This document shows, piece after piece, positions 1-6,474 of a stretch of DNA of 14,775 bases. The notes below the pieces were generated by a model. The model was not told the DNA's origin, did no database searches, and saw nothing but the letters and a program-made list of their open reading frames with translations. Position 1 is the stretch's first letter, and each line of letters starts with the position of its first letter. Made by a program: the position numbers and the translations under genes. Source of the stretch: an uncultured Erysipelotrichaceae bacterium (GTDB lineage: Bacteria > Bacillota_I > Bacilli_A > RFN20 > CAG-288); assembly GCA_902771745.1 (NCBI GenBank), contig CACXYG010000033.1:1-14775 (forward strand), given 5' to 3'.

Positions 1-26
1 AATAGAATACCACGTATCAGGGTGCG

Positions 27-60
27 GAACCTATTGGGCTAGCCCAATAGGTTCTTTCTG
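27..60 (+). terminator. Perfect palindrome, probable terminator of an upstream gene
   Basis: Bases 27-54 form a perfect 28-base palindrome: GAACCTATTGGGCT followed directly by its reverse complement. As RNA it would fold with a CUAG loop. It is followed by TTCTTTCTG, much like the TTCTTTCG after the clear terminator at 1300-1340. I infer that it ends a rightward gene lying left of the window. The T-rich stretch is short and interrupted, so a protein-binding site is an alternative. Confidence 0.55.
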
Positions 61-64
61 TCAT

Positions 65-76
65 TGATAATTATCA
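65..76. promoter_or_regulatory. 12-bp palindrome TGATAATTATCA, possible operator
   Basis: TGATAATTATCA is a perfect palindrome in the AT-rich region upstream of the aldo/keto reductase. It resembles the arms of a Fur-type box (TGATAAT-N-ATTATCA) but lacks three central bases, so it does not match the classical 7-1-7 spacing. A second inverted repeat, AGTTAA-AA-TTAACT, lies at 100-113. Neither is proven to be an operator. An iron-responsive site would fit the two [4Fe-4S] motifs of the downstream enzyme. Confidence 0.25.
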
Positions 77-146
77 CTTCAGTTTACAATTAAGGAAAAA
101 GTTAAAATTAACTAACCAAAATAATATAAAAACACTAAAGAAACAT

Positions 147-182
147 CCTTCCTACCCTTTATAATCTAGGGGTATAGGAGGG
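147..182 (+). promoter_or_regulatory. Predicted hairpin covering the AKR ribosome binding site
   Basis: The left arm CCTTCCTACCC (147-157) can pair with 170-182, which contains the AGGAGG Shine-Dalgarno (176-181). A two-base bulge and one G-U pair interrupt the stem, giving about 11 paired positions. The loop holds TATAAT (160-165). If transcription starts upstream of 147, for example from TATAAA at 125-130, the folded leader would hide the ribosome binding site. If TATAAT at 160-165 is the -10 element, the left arm is not transcribed and the hairpin does not form in the mRNA. No good -35 is visible for either start. Confidence 0.35.
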
Positions 183-189
183 ATAGGAT

Positions 190-1296
190 ATGGAATTTGA
201 TGGCATCAAAAACAAATTTGGTTTTGGTTGTATGAGACTTAAGATGGTCGATGAGAAAGTGGACTATGCTGAATTTGCTAAGATGATCGACTTGTTTATG
301 GATAACGGTTTTACTTATTTTGATACGGCTAGAGTCTATCTTGGTGGTCAAAGTGAGACCGCTCTTCGTGATTGTCTGGTCAAACGTTATCCTCGTTCTT
401 CTTTCACTTTGACCGATAAGTTATCAGATTCCTGCTGGAGCGAAGAAAAGGATATCCGTCCTTTGTTTGAATCTCAGTTAGAATCCTTAGGCACTGATTA
501 TCTTGATTTTTATCTTTTTCATGCGATGAGTGCACCTCGTTATGAGAAATATCAAAGAGAACATGCCTTTGAAGTGGTTCAGCAGCTGAAAAAGGAAGGT
601 AAGATCAAACATATCGGTATGTCCTTCCACGATCAACCAGAAGTCTTGGATAAGATCTTAAGTGAACAACCTTGTATCGAGGTGGTTCAGATTCAGTTCA
701 ATTATCTGGATATCGATAATCCTCATGTCAGAAGTATGGGTTGTTATGATGTTTGTGTTAAACACCATAAACCGGTGATCGTCATGGAACCGATCAAGGG
801 TGGAACTTTAGTGAACTTACCAGATGAAGCCTTAGATGTCTTAAAGGAATGTGGTAAAGGCAGTCCTGCCTCTTATGCTTTACGTTATGTTGGTTCTCAT
901 GATCAGATTTTCATGATTCTTTCTGGTATGGGTACTAGAGAACAAATGTTAGATAATATTTCCACCATGAAGGATTTTGTTCCTTTTGGTGAAAAGGAAT
1001 TTACAGCGGTTAAGAAAGTTAATGAAATCTTAACTAAGGCGCATACCATTCCTTGTACTTCTTGTCATTATTGTACGCCGGGTTGTCCGATGCAAATTCC
1101 GATTCCAGAAATCTTTGCTATTCGTAATAACGAGACCTTGTTCCATGTCTGGTCTCCAAAGAAAGATTATGAAATGTTGACCATGGATAAATCCAAAGCC
1201 AGCGCTTGTATCGCCTGTGGTCAGTGTGAAGGTATCTGTCCACAACAGTTAGAAATCATTTCTCTGTTAAAAGAGATTGCTGAGAAATATGAATAG
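190..1296 (+). CDS. Aldo/keto reductase with C-terminal [4Fe-4S] ferredoxin-like domain
   Basis: This 368-residue protein has an aldo/keto reductase barrel followed by a ferredoxin-like tail, the COG1453 arrangement. The usual catalytic tetrad can be placed at D45 (FDTA), Y50, K77 and H111 (LFHAM). The tail has two CxxCxxCxxxC motifs: C289/C292/C295/C299 and C340/C343/C346/C350. These are expected to bind two [4Fe-4S] clusters. Such enzymes are cytoplasmic oxidoreductases that probably link a carbonyl/alcohol reaction to one-electron carriers, but the substrate cannot be read from sequence. The start is ATG at 190, eight bases after a strong AGGAGG. The gene has its own terminator, so it is probably transcribed separately from the AmmeMemoRadiSam pair downstream. 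The family call is firm; the substrate is unknown. Confidence 0.93.
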   Translation: MEFDGIKNKFGFGCMRLKMVDEKVDYAEFAKMIDLFMDNGFTYFDTARVYLGGQSETALRDCLVKRYPRSSFTLTDKLSDSCWSEEKDIRPLFESQLESLGTDYLDFYLFHAMSAPRYEKYQREHAFEVVQQLKKEGKIKHIGMSFHDQPEVLDKILSEQPCIEVVQIQFNYLDIDNPHVRSMGCYDVCVKHHKPVIVMEPIKGGTLVNLPDEALDVLKECGKGSPASYALRYVGSHDQIFMILSGMGTREQMLDNISTMKDFVPFGEKEFTAVKKVNEILTKAHTIPCTSCHYCTPGCPMQIPIPEIFAIRNNETLFHVWSPKKDYEMLTMDKSKASACIACGQCEGICPQQLEIISLLKEIAEKYE

Positions 1297-1299
1297 ATG

Positions 1300-1340
1300 A
1301 TGGTGTGTCTTCTTTTTGTAAGACACACCATTCTTTCGTC
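1300..1340 (+). terminator. Rho-independent terminator after the aldo/keto reductase
   Basis: TGGTGTGTCTT (1301-1311) pairs perfectly with AAGACACACCA (1320-1330) across an eight-base loop. It is followed by TTCTTTCGTCTT. The stem starts five bases after the stop codon. Confidence 0.85.
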
Positions 1341-1341
1341 T

Positions 1342-1370
1342 TATAATAAATATAAATAAGGAAGGAGAGG
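1342..1370 (+). promoter_or_regulatory. Candidate -10 and RBS of the AmmeMemoRadiSam pair
   Basis: A perfect TATAAT lies at 1342-1347, just after the preceding terminator, and an AAGGAGAGG ribosome binding site at 1362-1370. I find no -35 at normal spacing: TTGTAA at 1316-1321 is 20 bases away and inside the terminator loop. The leader would be only about 20 bases long. Confidence 0.45.
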
Positions 1371-1373
1371 GAA

Positions 1374-2768
1374 ATGGCAATCATTAAATCTTATGTGTGT
1401 TGTCATGCTCCGATATTGGTTCATGAAGTCGGTCAAGGTGAAGAAGAACTGGTTAAAGATACGCTTTCTAGTTATCAACAAATTGCTAAAGAAATCGCTC
1501 AACTAAAACCCGATACCATCGTGATATCTTCTCCGCATATGCATTGTTATTCGGATTGTTTTATCTTAGCTTTGGCAAATAAAGGCTATGGTTCTTTTTC
1601 ACGTTTTAAAGCTTCTCAGGTCAAGTTTGCCGAAGTCTATGATGATGAGTTGAATCAATTGATTTTAGATAAGGCCATGAAGAGAGATGTTCCTTGTTAT
1701 GGGGATTCTAACCAAGGAAAAGATTTCACTTTCGATCATGGTTCTCTTGTTCCGTTGTACTTTATCGAAAAGGAATATCAGGATTTCAAGGTGGTTAGAA
1801 TTTCTATTTCTGGTCTATCCTATGCCAAGCATTATGAAATGGGTCTTGCGATACAGGATGCTATAGAGGAATTAGGAAGAAAAGTTGTTTATATCGCCTC
1901 TGGAGATTTAAGCCATTGTCAAAAAGAGGATGGGCCTTATGGATTTAAAGATATCGGTCCTGTCTATGATGAAAAGATCATGAAGACATTAACAAAAGGT
2001 GATTTTGTTGACCTTCTTTCCTATGACCCTGAGATGGTGGATGAAGCGGAAGTATGTGGTCATCCTTCTTTTGTAATGATGGCTGGTGCATTAGATGGAA
2101 GAAGTCTAGATATTCATTATTATTCTCATGAAGCAACCTTTGGTGTTGGTTATGGTATGGTATCATTTACACCCACAGGTGTTTCAACTGATAGAAATGC
2201 CTTAGACCAGTATTATCAAAAAGAAAAAGATGAGATTCAAAATAAGATGAAAGCTCAGGATGATTATGTCAAACTAGCTCGTGATACCATCGAACTATAT
2301 ATCACAACAGGAAAACTGTTGATGCCTGATCAAAATTTGGATCCTACTTTATTTAGAAATGAGGCGGGTGTTTTTGTCTCGATTCATGAGTTTGGTCAAT
2401 TGAGAGGTTGTATTGGTACCATTGCTCCAACCAGACATAATATCGCAATGGAGATTGTCAATAACGCCATCTCCGCTTGTAGCAATGATCCTCGATTTAA
2501 TGAAATCAAAGAAGAAGAACTACCTTATCTTGATATCTCGGTTGATGTGCTTTCTCCTTTTGAAAGAGTGCCTGATATGTCATATCTTGATCCTAAGAAG
2601 TATGGTGTCATTGTCCAAAAGGGTCAAAAAAGAGGCCTGTTGTTACCTGATTTAAAAGGTGTCGATGGTGTGGAGCAACAAGTTTCCATTGCCAAAAGGA
2701 AAGCTGGTATTAACGCTTATGAAGATGAGTTTGAACTCTATCGTTTTACGGTGGTAAGACATGTATGA
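1374..2768 (+). CDS. AmmeMemoRadiSam fusion: LigB/MEMO-like domain plus AMMECR1
   Basis: This 464-residue protein joins two families usually called AmmeMemoRadiSam proteins B and A. Residues 1 to about 265 resemble the LigB/MEMO class III extradiol dioxygenase fold, with HAPILVHEVG at the N-terminus (H11), SPHMH (H55/H57), DHGS (H122), SGDLSH (H181) and E226/C228. H11, H55 and an acidic or Cys residue are the likely metal ligands by analogy. Residues about 290-464 are AMMECR1, including its hallmark LRGCIG at 343-348. The start is ATG at 1374, just after AAGGAGAGG. The stop overlaps the start of the radical SAM gene (ATGA). The three-part association is known from comparative genomics, but no reaction has been assigned. 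Family assignment is confident; function is unknown. Confidence 0.9.
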   Translation: MAIIKSYVCCHAPILVHEVGQGEEELVKDTLSSYQQIAKEIAQLKPDTIVISSPHMHCYSDCFILALANKGYGSFSRFKASQVKFAEVYDDELNQLILDKAMKRDVPCYGDSNQGKDFTFDHGSLVPLYFIEKEYQDFKVVRISISGLSYAKHYEMGLAIQDAIEELGRKVVYIASGDLSHCQKEDGPYGFKDIGPVYDEKIMKTLTKGDFVDLLSYDPEMVDEAEVCGHPSFVMMAGALDGRSLDIHYYSHEATFGVGYGMVSFTPTGVSTDRNALDQYYQKEKDEIQNKMKAQDDYVKLARDTIELYITTGKLLMPDQNLDPTLFRNEAGVFVSIHEFGQLRGCIGTIAPTRHNIAMEIVNNAISACSNDPRFNEIKEEELPYLDISVDVLSPFERVPDMSYLDPKKYGVIVQKGQKRGLLLPDLKGVDGVEQQVSIAKRKAGINAYEDEFELYRFTVVRHV

Positions 2769-3583
2769 GATGTGAGGTCTGTTTTCGTCATTGTGATTTA
2801 AAAGAAGGTCAACTTGGTTTTTGTAAAGCCAGAATTTGTCGTGAAGGGAAAATCGTTGCTGATAATTATGGTTATATCACCTCGATTGGATTAGACCCAA
2901 TTGAAAAGAAACCATTATATGAGTTTCATCCGGGTTCTTATATTCTTTCTCTTGGTTCTTATGGCTGTAATCTGGCTTGTCCGTTTTGTCAGAATTATGA
3001 AATCTCTCAATATCGATTGAAGAAAGAAGCAAACTATTATTCCCCTGAAGATATCATCTCTCAGGCGTTATATTTAAAAGAACGGTATGGAAATATCGGT
3101 TTGGCTTTTACGTATAATGAAGCCCTTGTCGGCTATGAATATGTGTTAGATTGTGCAAAACTTGCTCACGAACACGGACTACTTAATGTTCTTGTTACCA
3201 ATGGTTGTGCTTCTTTAGAAGTCCTCCATAAAATCCTTCCTTATATCGATGCGATGAACATCGATTTAAAGGGTTTTGATGAGAAATATTTCTCTTATAT
3301 CGGCTCTTCTTTAAGTATGACAAAGGAGTTTATCAAGGAAGCTTATCAACACTGTCATGTGGAACTGACAACACTGGTGGTCACTTTAAGAAACGATGAT
3401 TTATCAGTCTTTGAGGAAGAATGTAAGTGGATTGCCTCTCTTGATGATATGATTCCTCTTCATCTTTCTAGGTATTTTCCAAGATACAAAGAAAAATCTC
3501 CAGCTACGCCAATGAAGACTTTGCTGGGGATGGAAAAAATCGCCAAGAAGTATCTGAAAAGTGTGTATCTTGGAAATGTCTAA
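2765..3583 (+). CDS. AmmeMemoRadiSam radical SAM enzyme, short form
   Basis: This 272-residue radical SAM enzyme carries the cluster motif CNLACPFC (C68, C72, C75), which binds a [4Fe-4S] cluster and S-adenosylmethionine. An N-terminal cysteine set (C3, C6, C10, C20; CEVCFRHC then GFC) is typical of the AmmeMemoRadiSam radical SAM family and of pyruvate formate-lyase-activase-like relatives. The protein ends at YLGNV, whereas I recall longer members of about 330 residues with a further Cys-containing tail. I see no remnant of such a tail downstream, so this may be a naturally short subfamily. ATG at 2765 overlaps the preceding stop by four bases and has only a weak Shine-Dalgarno, which suggests translational coupling. 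Its substrate is unknown. Its 3' end overlaps the convergent YolD-like gene by four bases. Confidence 0.9.
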   Translation: MRCEVCFRHCDLKEGQLGFCKARICREGKIVADNYGYITSIGLDPIEKKPLYEFHPGSYILSLGSYGCNLACPFCQNYEISQYRLKKEANYYSPEDIISQALYLKERYGNIGLAFTYNEALVGYEYVLDCAKLAHEHGLLNVLVTNGCASLEVLHKILPYIDAMNIDLKGFDEKYFSYIGSSLSMTKEFIKEAYQHCHVELTTLVVTLRNDDLSVFEEECKWIASLDDMIPLHLSRYFPRYKEKSPATPMKTLLGMEKIAKKYLKSVYLGNV

Positions 3584-4014
3584 TCCTCAAAGGAATCAAA
3601 GACTTCCGCTTTGATTTCATTGATGTCATCAATAGATATCTTGGTGTCATCTTTTAAAAGGATATATTTTTCTACTTCATCTAATCGCTTCAAAGTTGAG
3701 GTGACCTCTTCATAACGGCCACCTTTTTTCTTCTTATCCTTGATGAAATAAGAAATGGTAAATTCAATGTTATCTTTCTTATGTTCAGATAGATAATTGA
3801 GTTTACGATTGATTTCCAGTTTTTCTTCTTCGCTGATTTCTATCTTGCTGGAGACTTGTCTTCCGGCTTCTTTAATCGCATCTTCATAACCAGTTAAGGC
3901 AGCAAAGGGAGAAAACTGGGCTGCTCTATCATATAAAGACATATGAGGATGGGTTTCGGAAACGTGGTGCGGAAGATTGATGATAGAGGAATAATCATGA
4001 ATATCATCGCTCAT
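3580..4014 (-). CDS. YolD-like protein, partner of a Y-family polymerase
   Basis: This 144-residue soluble protein begins with the signature INLPHHVSETHPHMS (11-26) and DRAAQFSPFAALTGYEDAIKE (29-49), followed by a charged helical region (about 60-80) and a beta-rich C-terminal half. I recognise this pattern from YolD-like proteins encoded next to UvrX/UmuC-type polymerases in Bacillota, where they may assist translesion synthesis; the mechanism is not settled. The ATG at 4014 is preceded by AGGAGG (4023-4028) at eight-base spacing. That ribosome binding site lies in what would be the last codons of the polymerase if the 17-bp duplication were removed. Its stop shares the bases CTAA with the convergent radical SAM gene. 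The family assignment is from memory of the motif. Confidence 0.75.
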   Translation of the reverse strand: MSDDIHDYSSIINLPHHVSETHPHMSLYDRAAQFSPFAALTGYEDAIKEAGRQVSSKIEISEEEKLEINRKLNYLSEHKKDNIEFTISYFIKDKKKKGGRYEEVTSTLKRLDEVEKYILLKDDTKISIDDINEIKAEVFDSFED

Positions 4015-4117
4015 GCTTTATGTCCTCCTATCTGATTGTTGCGGTCAATACCAGTGGCTCCTTCTTCATAGTCGGTGGCTTTTAAAACAGAGTTTTTACC
4101 ATACTTCTTTTTGATCG
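4011..4117 (-). other. Out-of-frame remnant of the polymerase C-terminal tail
   Basis: Read leftward in the frame the polymerase would have without one 17-bp repeat copy, this stretch encodes IKKKYGKNSVLKATDY, then EEGATGIDRNNQIGGHKA and a TGA at 4013-4011. The EGAT-IDRNNQIGGH ending is what I know from the C-terminus of UvrX-like polymerases. The restored stop would overlap the YolD-like start as ATGA. The tail is intact but now unread, apart from the part translated in the wrong frame down to the TAA at 4082. It is strong internal evidence that the frameshift is recent or is a sequence error. Confidence 0.85.
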
Positions 4118-5560
4118 AAAGTAAAGCTTCCTGAAAAGTAAAGCTTCCTGAACTCTCTTTTCTTTTTCGAGTTCCTGGTTTAACTTTTCTTCTCTCTTCT
4201 TTTGTTGATCATAGTCGACAAATAAAGAGAGTTGTTCGGGAGCGGCATTGTACTCTTTGGCTTTTTCTTCATCCACCAAATTGCAAACCGCAATATTGAT
4301 TCGTCTGACTAATAAATTCTTATTAACAATTTTATCGTATAGTTGTGTAATGGCATTGACTAACAGGGTGGTCGAAGACGTATATCTACCAATGTTGATA
4401 CTGCCATGTGCGTTCTTTGGCACTTTTCTTCCATACCAATCTGTCTGTATTTCACCTTTATATTTTTCTCTGATGTTGGGGTCAGAGAGATTATCAATAT
4501 CATAGCCGATGGATAAGACTAATTGATTGGTCATCAGCTTTTTATGAACCAGATCAAGAGATAACTCATCCGTCATTTCCGTGACCAGAATCTTAGCCTT
4601 AGCAAAGTCATATCCACAGTGGATGACTTGACCAGAGGATAGAGAGTTACTGGATGGTTTATAACTCTTGATATCTTTCATTCTGGTCGGTTCATATCCC
4701 CAGGCATGATCGATCAACAGTTCGGCGTTGATACCAAACTCTTTATAGAGCAAGTCTTCGTTGTAGTAATCATCTTTTGAGCCGACAGAGCATTTTGCAA
4801 TATCACCCATGGTATATAAACCTAGGGCTTCTAATCTTCTAACATAACCAGCACCGACTCTCCAGAAGTCTTTTAACGGCTTATGATTCCAGAGTTTTTC
4901 TCGATAACTCATCTCATCAAGCTGAGCGATTCTCACTCCGTCTTTATCCGCAGGGATATGCTTAGCCACAATATCCATCGCGACTTTGGCTAGATACATG
5001 TTGGTGCCAATACCAGCGGTAGCGGTAATACCGGTGTTCTTTAAAACATCTTGAATCATGATCATCGCTAGTTCATGGGCGCTCTTTTGATAGTTCTTCA
5101 AATAGTTGGTGACATCCATGAAGACTTCATCAATGGAGTAGACGTGGATATCTTCGGGAGCGATATATTTTAAATAAATCGAATAGATCTTGGAGGATAT
5201 CTCGATATATTTTGCCATTCGTGGCGTTGCAGCGATATAGGATAGGGATAATTCTGGTGATTTGGCTAATACGGTGGCACTAGTAGATTCTCCAAGGAAA
5301 TCTTTATAAGGGCATTTCTTCTTTCTTTCACGATTGACTTCTTTGACTTTCTGGACCACTTCAAAAAGTCTTGCTCTTCCAGGAATGCCATAGGCTTTTA
5401 AAGAGGGAGAGACAGCAAGACATATGGTCTTTTCAGTTCTTGAAGTATCGGCAACTACTAAATTGGTCGTTAAAGGATCGAGATTTCTCGCCACACATTC
5501 TACAGAAGCGTAGAATGATTTTAAATCGATGCAGATATAGGTTCTATTATGTTCGTTCAT
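4082..5560 (-). CDS. Y-family DNA polymerase (UvrX/UmuC-like), C-terminally frameshifted
   Basis: This 492-residue protein is a translesion DNA polymerase. The palm metal-binding residues are D12 (IDLKSFYASVEC) and D144/E145 (YSIDEVF). Residues about 170-260 contain the thumb region (ATAGIGTNMYLAK, then GYVRRLEALGL), and about 300-430 the little-finger domain. QLSLF at 443-447 matches the sliding-clamp-binding motif. All of this lies before the frameshift, so polymerase activity may survive. After L475 the 17-bp duplication changes the frame and gives a 17-residue unrelated end, stopping at 4082 rather than 4011. The start ATG shares one base with the stop of the upstream membrane-protein gene (TGATG), and its Shine-Dalgarno is weak, so translation is probably coupled. 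I found no LexA-type box in the intergenic regions I examined. Confidence 0.92.
   Translation of the reverse strand: MNEHNRTYICIDLKSFYASVECVARNLDPLTTNLVVADTSRTEKTICLAVSPSLKAYGIPGRARLFEVVQKVKEVNRERKKKCPYKDFLGESTSATVLAKSPELSLSYIAATPRMAKYIEISSKIYSIYLKYIAPEDIHVYSIDEVFMDVTNYLKNYQKSAHELAMIMIQDVLKNTGITATAGIGTNMYLAKVAMDIVAKHIPADKDGVRIAQLDEMSYREKLWNHKPLKDFWRVGAGYVRRLEALGLYTMGDIAKCSVGSKDDYYNEDLLYKEFGINAELLIDHAWGYEPTRMKDIKSYKPSSNSLSSGQVIHCGYDFAKAKILVTEMTDELSLDLVHKKLMTNQLVLSIGYDIDNLSDPNIREKYKGEIQTDWYGRKVPKNAHGSINIGRYTSSTTLLVNAITQLYDKIVNKNLLVRRINIAVCNLVDEEKAKEYNAAPEQLSLFVDYDQQKKREEKLNQELEKEKRVQEALLFRKLYFRSKRSMVKTLF
4118..4152. repeat. Exact 17-bp tandem duplication
   Basis: AAAGTAAAGCTTCCTGA occurs at 4118-4134 and again at 4135-4151, with one further matching base at 4152. 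Seventeen is not a multiple of three, so the duplication shifts the polymerase reading frame after residue 475. Removing either copy restores a 510-residue polymerase with the family's usual C-terminal tail. Confidence 0.97.
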
Positions 5561-6447
5561 CAGAATTTCTTATGCCTACGGATGTTATCAATATGAGCAT
5601 CAAAGGAGATGGAACAGATGCCATTGGTATAGATGAGAAGAGGGATGATCATCAATAAAGAGATGGTAGATCCTAAGGTATAGTATAAAAGAATTGTCAC
5701 ACCGATAAAAATAGAATAGACAACCATTTCTCCTAAAAGGGTGGATAAGATGACTTTTCTGTTGATGGCTTTATCAAATCTGACTTTCCCTTTTCCCATG
5801 ACAATCCAGGATTCCACCAAGGATAAGAAGATATTTAAAACCAGAATCAATAAAGCGGACAAGACGACTGGCACGTTATATCTGACTGTCAAGAAAGTAG
5901 CAAAGGTGATGATTGCGGCAATCAAAAAAGCTTCAATCAATTTTTCTAGGACGGTCTGATAAACTGCACAATAAAGATTCTTTCCATAGATGATATAAGT
6001 AGAAACAAAATCGGTGATGGATATCCCGAGAACAATGATGCCTCCACCGATACCAAAACCAGTTAAAAGAGTGGTTTTACAAGTCTCTTCATAGGTGGAT
6101 AAGGCTGCACTGGAAGCGGCATAATTGTTGTTGATCAATTGATCAAGACCAACAAAAGTATCACCAAACCAAGACGTGGTGAATAAGACCTGAAAAGTAT
6201 GATCAAGACCTTGGTCAAAGGATAGCATCGCTAACCTTTGATTGAGGTAATTGGTGATTTCTACTGCATTTCCCGTTTCTTTATCCGCGAGTTCTTCGGT
6301 AGAGGCAGATATCAAGGTGTGAAAAGAACCGTTGCCGCTGATATAGATGACTAAAACACCGATGATCAGAAAAAATAAAAACAAGACAAAAGGAACCCAT
6401 ATCCATTTCAAGTTGATGAAGTAACGTTTGATAATGTTTTTTGCCAT
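5560..6447 (-). CDS. Unrecognised polytopic membrane protein
   Basis: I do not recognise this 295-residue protein. It has about six hydrophobic segments, at roughly 16-37, 127-153, 170-188, 192-217, 236-258 and 262-282. The first is preceded by basic residues (KRYFINLK). The polar stretch 38-126 between segments one and two is probably outside the membrane. A GFGIGGG motif (130-136) opens the second segment. The C-terminus is basic (RRHKKF), consistent with a cytoplasmic end. It ends in a one-base stop/start overlap with the polymerase gene, so the two are probably translated together. A perfect extended -10 element lies directly before its ATG and no Shine-Dalgarno is visible. A permease-like or SpoIIM-like role would be a guess, and I saw no convincing motif. 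Confidence 0.75.
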   Translation of the reverse strand: MAKNIIKRYFINLKWIWVPFVLFLFFLIIGVLVIYISGNGSFHTLISASTEELADKETGNAVEITNYLNQRLAMLSFDQGLDHTFQVLFTTSWFGDTFVGLDQLINNNYAASSAALSTYEETCKTTLLTGFGIGGGIIVLGISITDFVSTYIIYGKNLYCAVYQTVLEKLIEAFLIAAIITFATFLTVRYNVPVVLSALLILVLNIFLSLVESWIVMGKGKVRFDKAINRKVILSTLLGEMVVYSIFIGVTILLYYTLGSTISLLMIIPLLIYTNGICSISFDAHIDNIRRHKKF

Positions 6448-6453
6448 GGAGAA

Positions 6454-6462
6454 ATTATAGCA
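6454..6462 (-). promoter_or_regulatory. Extended -10 element, possible leaderless promoter
   Basis: Read leftward, 6462-6454 is TGCTATAAT, a perfect extended -10 (TGnTATAAT). The last T is six bases (TTCTCC) before the ATG at 6447, so transcription starting seven bases downstream would begin on the A of the start codon. No Shine-Dalgarno precedes this gene. There is no recognisable -35 in the 3' end of the alcohol dehydrogenase gene. Activity is an inference. Confidence 0.5.
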
Positions 6463-6474
6463 CTGAATTTTGGC

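Noticed and set aside
166..351. Leftward 61-codon open frame over the aldo/keto reductase start
   Set aside because: It overlaps a clear gene on the other strand and has no recognisable domain or ribosome binding site.
3499..3532. Possible terminator hairpin TCTCCAGC / GCTGGGGA near the radical SAM 3' end
   Set aside because: The loop is 18 bases, the stem has only eight pairs including G-U, and no T-run follows on either strand.
4248..4505. Rightward open frame inside the polymerase gene
   Set aside because: It is antisense to the conserved polymerase little-finger region and its hydrophobic composition is a by-product of the opposite coding frame.
5530..5565. GTTC/GAAC-like bases near the polymerase start as a LexA box
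   Set aside because: The repeats are in direct orientation with wrong spacing and do not form the CGAAC-N4-GTTCG palindrome.
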